From Nemertoderma westbladi (lineage: Eukaryota > Xenacoelomorpha > Nemertodermatida > Nemertodermatidae), in NCBI GenBank assembly GCA_032718475.1, contig JAUCBJ010005929.1, positions 1 through 21,499 of the forward strand: a stretch of 21,499 nt of DNA, written 5' to 3'. The number at the start of each line of letters is the position of its first letter. Position 1 is the stretch's first letter. Of the stretch, positions 15,609 through 21,499 are shown piece after piece. The notes beneath the pieces are model-generated. The model was not told where the DNA came from. It worked only from the letters and a program-made list of their open reading frames with translations, and did no database searches. Made by a program: the position numbers and the translations under genes.

Positions 15609-17966
15609 ATAGGAGTAGCGCCCACCCCTACCCTCGGGTAGCAGATAGGAGTAGCGCCAACCCCTACCTTCGTGTAGCATATAGGAGCAGCGCCCACCTT
15701 TGCCTTCGGGTAGCAGATAGGAGTAGCGACCACCCCTACCTTCGGGTAGCAGATAGGAGTAGCGCCCACCCCTACCTTCGGGTAGCAGATAGGAGTAGCG
15801 ACCACCCCTACCCTCGGGTACCAGATAGGAGTAGCGCCCACCCCTACCTTATGGTAGCAGATAGTAGTAGCGCCCACCCCTACCTTTACCTTCGTGTAGC
15901 AGATAGGAGTAGCGACCACCCCTACCCCTACCTTCGGGTAGCAGATAGGAGTAGCGCCCACCCCTACCCTCGGGTACCAGATAGGAGTAGCGCCCACCCC
16001 TACCTTATGGTAGCAGATAGTAGTAGCGCCCACCCCTACCTTCGGGTAGCAGATCGGAGTAGCGCCCACCCCTACCCTCGGTTACCAGATAGGAGTAGCG
16101 CCCACCCCTACCTTCGGGTAGCAGATAGGAGTAGCGCCCACCCCTACCTTCGGGTAGCAGATAGGAGTAGCACCCACCCCTACCTTCGGGTAGCAGATAG
16201 GAGTAGCGACCACCCCCACCTTCGGGTAGCAGATAGGAGTAGCGCCCACCCCTCCCTTATGGTAGCAGATAGTAGTAGCGCCCACCCCTACCTTTACCTT
16301 CGTGTAGCAGATAGGAGTAGCGACCACCCTTACCCCTACCTTCGGGTAGCAGATAGGAGTAGCACCCACCCCTACCTTCGGGTAGCAGATAGGAGTAGCG
16401 ACCACCCCCACCTTCGGGTAGCAGATAGGAGTAGCGCCCACCCCTCCCTTATGGTAGCAGATAGGAGTAGCACCCACCCCTACCTTCGGGTAGCAGATAG
16501 GAGTAGCACCCACCCCTACCTTCGGGTAGCAGATAGGAGTAGCGACCACCCCCACCTTCGGGTAGCAGATAGGAGTAGCGCCCACCCCTCCCTTATGGTA
16601 GCAGATAGTAGTAGCGCCCACCCCTACCTTTACCTTCGTGTAGCAGATAGGAGTAGCGACCACCCTTACCCCTACCTTCGGGTAGCAGATAGGAGTAGCG
16701 CCCACCCCTACCCTCGGGTACCAGATAGGAGTAGCGCCCACCCCTACCTTAGGGTAGCAGATAGGAGTAGCGCCCACCCCTACCCTCGGGTACCAGATAG
16801 GAGTAGCGCCCACCCCTACCTTATGGTAGCAGATAGTAGTAGCGCCCACCCCTACCTTCGGGTAGCAGATCGGAGTAGCGCCCACCCCTACCCTCGGGTA
16901 CCAGATAGGAGTAGCGCCCACCCCTACCTTCGGTTAGCAGATAGGAGTAGCGCCCACCCCTACCCTCGGGTACCAGATAGGAGTAGCGCCCACCCCTACC
17001 TTATGGTAGCAGATAGTAGTAGCGCCCACCCCTACCTTCGGGTAGCAGATCGGAGTAGCGCCCACCCCTACCCTCGGGTACCAGATAGGAGTAGCGCCCA
17101 CCCCTACCTTCGGGTAGCAGATAGGAGTAGCGCCCACCCCTACCTTCGGGTAGCAGATAGGAGTAGCACCCACCCCTACCTTCGGGTAGCAGATAGGAGT
17201 AGCGACCACCCCCACCTTCGGGTAGCAGATAGGAGTAGCACCAACCCCTACCTTCGGGTACCAGATAGGAGTAGCGCCCACCCCTACCTTCGGGTAGCAG
17301 ATAGGAGTAGCGACCACCCCTACCTTCGGGTAGCAGATAGGAGTAGCGCCCACCCCTACCTTCGTGTAGAAGATAGGAGTAGCACCCACCCCTACCCTCG
17401 GGTAGCAGATAGGAGTAGCGCCCACCCCTACCTTCGGGTAGCAGATAGGAGTAGAGCCCATCCCTACCTTCGAGTAGCAGATAGGAGTAGCGACCACCCC
17501 TACCTTCGGGTATCAGATAGGAGTAGCTCCCCCACCCCTACCTTCGGGTACCAGATAGGAATAGCGCCCACCCCTACCTTCGGGTAGCAGATAGGAGTTG
17601 CGCCCACCCCTACTTTCGGGTAGCAGATAGGAGTAGCACCCACCCCTACCTTCGGGTAGCAGATAGGAGTAGCGCCCACCCCTACCTTCAGGTAGCAGAT
17701 AGGAGTAGCGACCACCCCTACCTTCGGGTAGCAGATAGGAGTAGCGCCCACCCCTACCTTCGGGTAGCAGATAGGAGTAGCGCCCACCCCTACCTTCGGG
17801 TACCAGATAGGAGTAGAGCCCACCCCTACCTTCGGGTAGCAGATAGGAGTAACGCCCATCCCGACCTTCGGGTAGCAGATAGGAGTAGCGCCCACCCCTA
17901 CCTTCGGGTAGCAGATAGGAGTAGCGCCCACCCCTACCTTCGGGTAGCAGATATGAGTAGCGCCCC
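15609..17966. repeat. 36-bp minisatellite, about 65 copies, within an MRCK intron
   Basis: The unit can be read as ATAGGAGTAGCGCCCACC followed by CCTACCTTCGGGTAGCAG. Recurrent variants are CTCGGGTACC for TTCGGGTAGC, TATGGTAGCAGATAGTAG, CGACCACC for CGCCCACC, and units with an extra 6 bp (CCTTTACC or CCTACC insertions). Blocks of variants recur in the same order (for example the CTTTACCTTCGTG variant at about 16292 and 16628, 336 bp apart), so multi-unit blocks were duplicated. Because 36 and 42 are multiples of three, frames stay open on both strands: plus repeats RVADRSSAHPYL, minus repeats GVGATPICYPKV. I do not consider these proteins real. Confidence 0.96.
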
Positions 17967-18045
17967 TAGATCTATAGTTCTTTCTTCCTTTAGTTTTTTA
18001 ATGAATTACCTAAATTAATTGAGTTCTAGAACACTACTAACTAAC

Positions 18046-18796
18046 CTTCTGGGTAGTCGAACAGGTATATCTTAAAGTCTGCGACGACCATTTTCATTCT
18101 CATCCAGCCCTTTTTAACCCCCCCGGGTCTGGGTATCCGGATGACACCTTCCCAGGCTGTGCCGACACCTGTGGCGATGTTAATCCCGGTTACGCCTCTA
18201 GTGGAATCCACGTGAACCGGGCACCCGGTGGGGGCTGCCCCGGCGCAGCCGACGTGACAGACGAACCGACAGCCGTGGCACAGGAGACCCTGTCTGGTGG
18301 TGCCCAGCATGGGTGAGGTGCAGGAGTTACAGGGGGTGGGAGTGGCGAACGTGTGGGAATGGAACTGGTGCGACTTGGTGTGGACGGAGCCGGAGCCGGA
18401 ACGGCCGACCCGGAGCGAGTCCGGGGTGCTCAACGACTTACTGCGGGATTGTTTGGTCTGGCCGCCGCTAGGGGGCGCAGTAGGGGGCGTCGGCGGGGGG
18501 ACCCCGAGTACAGGGTGGTTGGGACGCGTGTTGGCGGTGGTTGGAGGCGCGGTGTCTGTCTCCTGATCGGTGGATGTGTGCGTGGGAGGAGTGTTAGCGC
18601 TCTCTTGCGGCGATGTAAGGAAGTTAAAGAAACTCAACTGGCTACCAGACCTGCCTCCAATCTCTTCTCTTAATTTTAATTCGCTTTTTAGATCCTCAAT
18701 CTGTTGGAGATTATCTTTACTGTTCTCTTGTAGTTCGTTAACAAGAACCTCCAATTTAACGTTCTCCACCTTCACCTTATGAAGTTCCGCATCGAT
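18046..18796 (-). CDS. MRCK: MRCK-like kinase, exon: end of coiled coil, linker, C1 domain, start of PH domain
   Basis: 751 bp; acceptor TTATATGCAG|ATCGAT (phase 0), donor GAAG|GTTAGT (phase 1). Residues 1-45 finish the coiled coil (IDAELHKVKVENVKLEVLV). FFNFLTSP at about 56-63 resembles the short conserved block after the coil in MRCK. Residues about 64-140 are a Pro/Thr/Ser-rich linker. Residues 143-192 are a C1 domain with perfect H-x12-C-x2-C-x13-C-x2-C-x4-H-x2-C-x7-C spacing, so both zinc sites are intact. Then GVGTAWEGVIRIPRPGG leads into the PH domain (VKKGWMRMKMVVADFKIYLF), which continues in the next exon. C1 domains in MRCK are linked to membrane lipid or diacylglycerol response and autoinhibition. 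The exon is markedly GC-richer than the flanking introns. Confidence 0.95.
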
Positions 18797-19690
18797 CTGC
18801 ATATAATTGTTATATTAATAATTATATGTTTAAAGTGGAATGATAATTAATTAGGACTTGGAGTAATTACAATTATTTAAAGCGAGACAGAGACGCTCAG
18901 ACTGTCACTAAATATAACAAAATATATAGCTAGTTTAATATCGTTGTTTAACTTAATTCGTAAAAGTAGTAAAATCGATGTCATTTAATGTCTGAGAATG
19001 GCAAACAGGGAGAGCAACCTTCCTTGCTTCCTTGCCCATATTTATTCGAGACAGGGGGGGGGGGGGGGTGGAAATAGTCGCAAATCCCATATAGGCAAAT
19101 TAATATCTCATCTCAATGTTAAATTATCAATTTAAGAAAATGAGAAGGTTACTGCGGCGCGTTATTATAACCAAAACAACAAACTAAAGTCTATAGAACA
19201 GGTTACAGATTAATATGTTGGTAATCAGGTGTTATTTGCAACGATAAGTTTTGGTTGTTTCTGGAAATTCCAATAGTTTTCATGAAAAGCAAAACTACAA
19301 GTAAAAATGTATGTAATAAGCGTTACCTGTACCGGTACCGTGATACCTGTAGGACTTTAGCACAAACTACACTAAATCATTTTTGGGCCTATGGTAATGC
19401 ATGCAATTTCAATATTTACTATTTTATGTAATTAATAGGAAATATCATGTTATAATCCATAATTACCAGCTCTACAGTGCATTAATACGAAGGAACTTGC
19501 GAGTGAAACTAATTGATGTCCCGAAGATTAGAAAACTGTTAAATTGTTTCGAAAATAATAGCCAGGAAAAACACTTGATAATACTAATCTTGTGGTGTTT
19601 GTTTCAGCTGTTATATAATATAAAACACACATCATACAATATAGTTTTTCTTTTTTACAATGACGTTATGTACTATTTCTATTAACCCAC
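18797..19690 (-). other. Intron with a truncated MITE copy
   Basis: Donor CAACAG|GTGGGT, acceptor ATATGCAG|ATCGAT, 894 bp, phase 0. Apart from the MITE copy (19048-19245) it is AT-rich. The plus-strand 94-codon frame at 19401-19685 has AT-driven composition and no recognisable motif. Confidence 0.88.
19048..19245. mobile_element. Truncated copy of the hAT-like MITE
   Basis: It begins GAGACAGGGG followed by a G run (19054-19068), identical to the right end of the element at 12696-12970 read in reverse complement. It then shares CTCAATGTTAAATT, TAACCAAAACAA, CAGGTTACAG and GTTATTTGC in order. Similarity stops near 19245, so the other terminus is missing and no duplication of the flanking ATTTATTC is found nearby. 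It lies in opposite orientation to the complete copy. Confidence 0.75.
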
Positions 19691-20236
19691 CTGTTGTTTC
19701 GCCTCTATCTCTTTCTGCAGACTGCTCTGTAACTCCAGCAGGGCGTGTTTCTCAGCCTTAGCAGACCGACGTGTCTGCCAGGTCTGGTCGCCAGGGGGCG
19801 CCACAACCCTCAACCCCCCGCCCCCCTTCAACACATCGAAATCCGACTGTATCTTCCCGGCCATCTGATGAAGGAACTTCCTCGCTTCGCTCTCCGCCGT
19901 CACCCAATCGCGAATCTCCTTCACCTGGGCCTCCCAATCAGCGGCGGGCGCGCTCTGCCTAACTTCCGACATCTGCCTAACCTCGGCGTCCAGCCTGCGT
20001 TCCCTAACCTCCAACCGCTCCACCACACCGTTCAGTCTCCCCACCTCAACTCGCAACATTTTATTCTCGTCCACCAACATGGCTCGCTCCCGTACAGACG
20101 AGGTATCCGGTTCCACCACGGCTCGACTCTCCAACCTACTTCGATCCAACTTCGTACGAAGATTCGCTATTTCCTTCTTAAACTGCGTATTACTCGACTC
20201 TAAGTCGCCTATTTGTTCTTGCCATCGAATTTTCTC
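19691..20236 (-). CDS. MRCK: MRCK-like kinase, exon: coiled coil with MRCK-specific segment
   Basis: 546 bp (182 codons), phase 0 at both ends; acceptor TATATTTCAG|GAGAAA, donor CAACAG|GTGGGT. It starts EKIRWQEQIGDLESSNTQF and shows heptad periodicity rich in Leu, Glu, Arg and Lys, broken around DTSSVRER and SAPAADW. Its second half, VKEIRDWVTAESEARKFLHQ and then TWQTRRSAKAEKHALLELQS with LQKEIEAKQQ, matches the conserved stretch just upstream of the C1 region in MRCK proteins, where a WxxRRSxK-type block precedes LELQSxLxxEIxAKQ. This coiled coil mediates oligomerisation and autoinhibition of the kinase. A Gly-rich insert (KGGGGLRVVAPPG) lies where vertebrate proteins have a Ser-rich loop. 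Confidence 0.93.
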
Positions 20237-21015
20237 CTGAAATATAAATGTTAAACATTTTTTTACCTTATTAATCCCCATAAACATAATTAAACAATCA
20301 AAGTTCAGTGAACTTTGATATTTTGGTCGTTAAATGAATCAGGAATTTCATTTGGTAAACCTTTGCCTCCACTAATGCACCTCCACTAGACACGACTGGG
20401 TTTAAAACATCCTTTTAGCAGAGAAAATGTCCACGAAAAAATGTTTTATTCTCATAATACAATCAGATAATTCCACAAAAAATTAAAACGTATTTGACGA
20501 ATTAATTAACAATATAATTAGGTTAAGGGGCGCCGTATACATGAATTTTATACTAACTATTTGGTTAGTAACTTTTTAGTTAACTTAATAGTACTTTAAT
20601 ACTATTAATTCAGAATTTAACATTTAACGGGCTTTCTGGTGAACCAATTGGGTTTTCATAATTTTAAATTTTTTTTCATATATTTATTTAGCTTATTTTT
20701 TCGCCCTAATTAAAAAAAAATCCTAGATGAAAAGGTTCCAAGAAAAAAGCTCCACAACAACTGAGAAACCTGTACCGAAAAAATTGTAAAAACTCAGTTT
20801 GAGAAAAATACAGTTAAAATTTGAAACCTCCCGCGCAAAAACTGTCTGTTAATATGTTAGAATGTCTGTCAATCTAGCAAAAAGAAATAACAAAACCAAG
20901 CTAAGGTTTTTGATAAGGGGGTTTTCCTGGTCACAGAATTCATTTCGTGTGTCAGTTTTAACATTTAATTACTTCCAAATTGTATGTTTGCCTGTCAGTG
21001 TTTAGTTACACCAAC
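20237..21015 (-). other. Intron, nothing else recognised
   Basis: Donor AGTCAG|GTTGGT, acceptor TTTCAG|GAGAAA, 779 bp, phase 0. It is AT-rich with scattered A and T runs (for example 20711-20719). I found no repeat element or secondary frame. Confidence 0.88.
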
Positions 21016-21355
21016 CTGACTTCTCCCCTGCCTAGCCACCGCTAACTCCTCCGTATGACTCCTCCCCTGTTCCTCCAGTTTCCCTTTCAACCTCGCGACT
21101 TCCTCCAGTAGACCCCCCTCGTTGGCTCTAGAAGGCAACCTCCCAACCTTGGCCACCTCCAACTCATCCTCCAGCTGTTTACTGTAATCCTCCACTTTCA
21201 TCCTCAGCTTCCTCTCCCGTTGATGGTCGCTACTCAGATCGTCCACTTGGTTCTGTAACTCCCGCTTCGCTTTATCAACCTTTCTAATATCGTTTCTCAA
21301 CTCGTCTACCTTCACTAACAACGAATCGTTGTCTTCGTCTTTCTCCTTCAAATAC
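21016..21355 (-). CDS. MRCK: MRCK-like kinase, exon: coiled coil (first exon visible in the window)
   Basis: 340 bp; acceptor GTTTTTTAG|GTATTTG, with one base completing a codon of the preceding exon outside the window, and donor AGTCAG|GTTGGT (phase 0). It encodes 113 residues beginning YLKEKDEDNDSLLVKVDELR, a charged amphipathic coiled coil with regular Leu/Val heptads (DELRNDIRKVDKAKREL, VEDYSKQLEDELEVAK). By itself it is not diagnostic of MRCK; the assignment comes from splicing into the exon at 19691-20236. The kinase catalytic domain (about 400 residues in the family) and its C-terminal extension would lie further right, beyond the window. Confidence 0.88.
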
Positions 21356-21499
21356 CTAAAAAACAAAATAAACAAATATTTCTACAAATCAAACATTTAA
21401 AATAAATGGACACACATTTATAGTTTAATACTAAAAGTTTAATGTGCTGCTCCATTTAGCTAGAAAATCATTTTCAAATAGTCAAATAAAACATTTAGT
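21356..21499 (-). other. Start of a further upstream intron of the MRCK-like gene
   Basis: AT-rich, with no frame. The 3' splice site TTTTTTAG at its left edge places it in an intron. The upstream donor is outside the window. Confidence 0.8.

Noticed and set aside
15851-17587. 578-codon plus-strand open frame of repeating RVADRSSAHPYL units
   Set aside because: It is produced by a 36-bp tandem repeat whose length is a multiple of three. Equally long frames exist on the opposite strand, it lies within an intron of another gene, and it has no non-repetitive flanking sequence or domain.
15533-17931. Minus-strand frames of 143-279 codons repeating GVGATPICYPKV
   Set aside because: Same tandem-repeat artefact. 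The frames are simply successive pieces of the array separated by point changes and one indel.
15609-17966. CRISPR array
   Set aside because: The regular 36-bp period resembles a CRISPR repeat length, but units are contiguous with no unique spacers, and the context is an animal intron.
19745-20203. 152-codon plus-strand frame
   Set aside because: A shadow of the coiled-coil exon 19691-20236 on the minus strand.

Overview
The window is animal nuclear DNA, most likely from an invertebrate. The evidence is an intron-rich gene with the domain layout of a metazoan MRCK-type kinase, AT-rich non-coding sequence, a BEL/Pao-type LTR retrotransposon, a LINE remnant, a hAT-like MITE and several minisatellites. 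I cannot fix the phylum from sequence alone. There is no bacterial gene structure, CRISPR array, tRNA or rRNA that I can recognise.

The right half (10292 to beyond 21499, minus strand) is the 3' portion of one protein-coding gene, an orthologue of the Cdc42-binding kinase MRCK (CDC42BPA/B; Drosophila gek). Six consecutive exons are visible: 21016-21355, 19691-20236, 18046-18796, 13503-13843, 11741-12379 and 10292-11035. All splice sites are GT/AG and all phases agree, giving 1119 codons plus TAA. In order the protein carries the end of the coiled coil, a Pro/Thr-rich linker, a C1 zinc finger with all eight ligands, a PH domain, a CNH domain and a CRIB (Cdc42/Rac-binding) motif. The kinase domain and promoter lie beyond the right edge.

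The introns hold the accessory DNA. The 4.2-kb intron 13844-18045 contains an LTR fragment whose 3' end touches the first base of a 2.36-kb, 36-bp minisatellite. Intron 12380-13502 contains a 275-bp hAT-like MITE with homopolymer G/C ends and a perfect 8-bp target duplication, followed by two hairpins. A second, truncated copy of this MITE sits in intron 18797-19690. Intron 11036-11740 holds a small fold-back element.

The left half (1-10291) is gene-poor. Its main object is a 5.3-kb LTR element (2985-8283, minus strand) with two LTRs, a polypurine tract and a perfect ATGAA target duplication. Inside are a decayed BEL/Pao protease region and several tandem repeats, but no recognisable reverse transcriptase or integrase. 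It landed inside the endonuclease region of an older LINE, and the LINE reading frame resumes on the other side. A solo LTR of a related family (556-1191, target duplication GTTTT) lies upstream. Two further minisatellites (31-bp unit at 1692-2554, 15-bp unit at 9294-9458) each have short inverted-orientation copies on their left side.

No new multi-gene system is apparent. The most informative signals are the nested insertions with intact target duplications, the LTR/minisatellite junction, and the repeated pattern of arrays grown next to inverted stubs.
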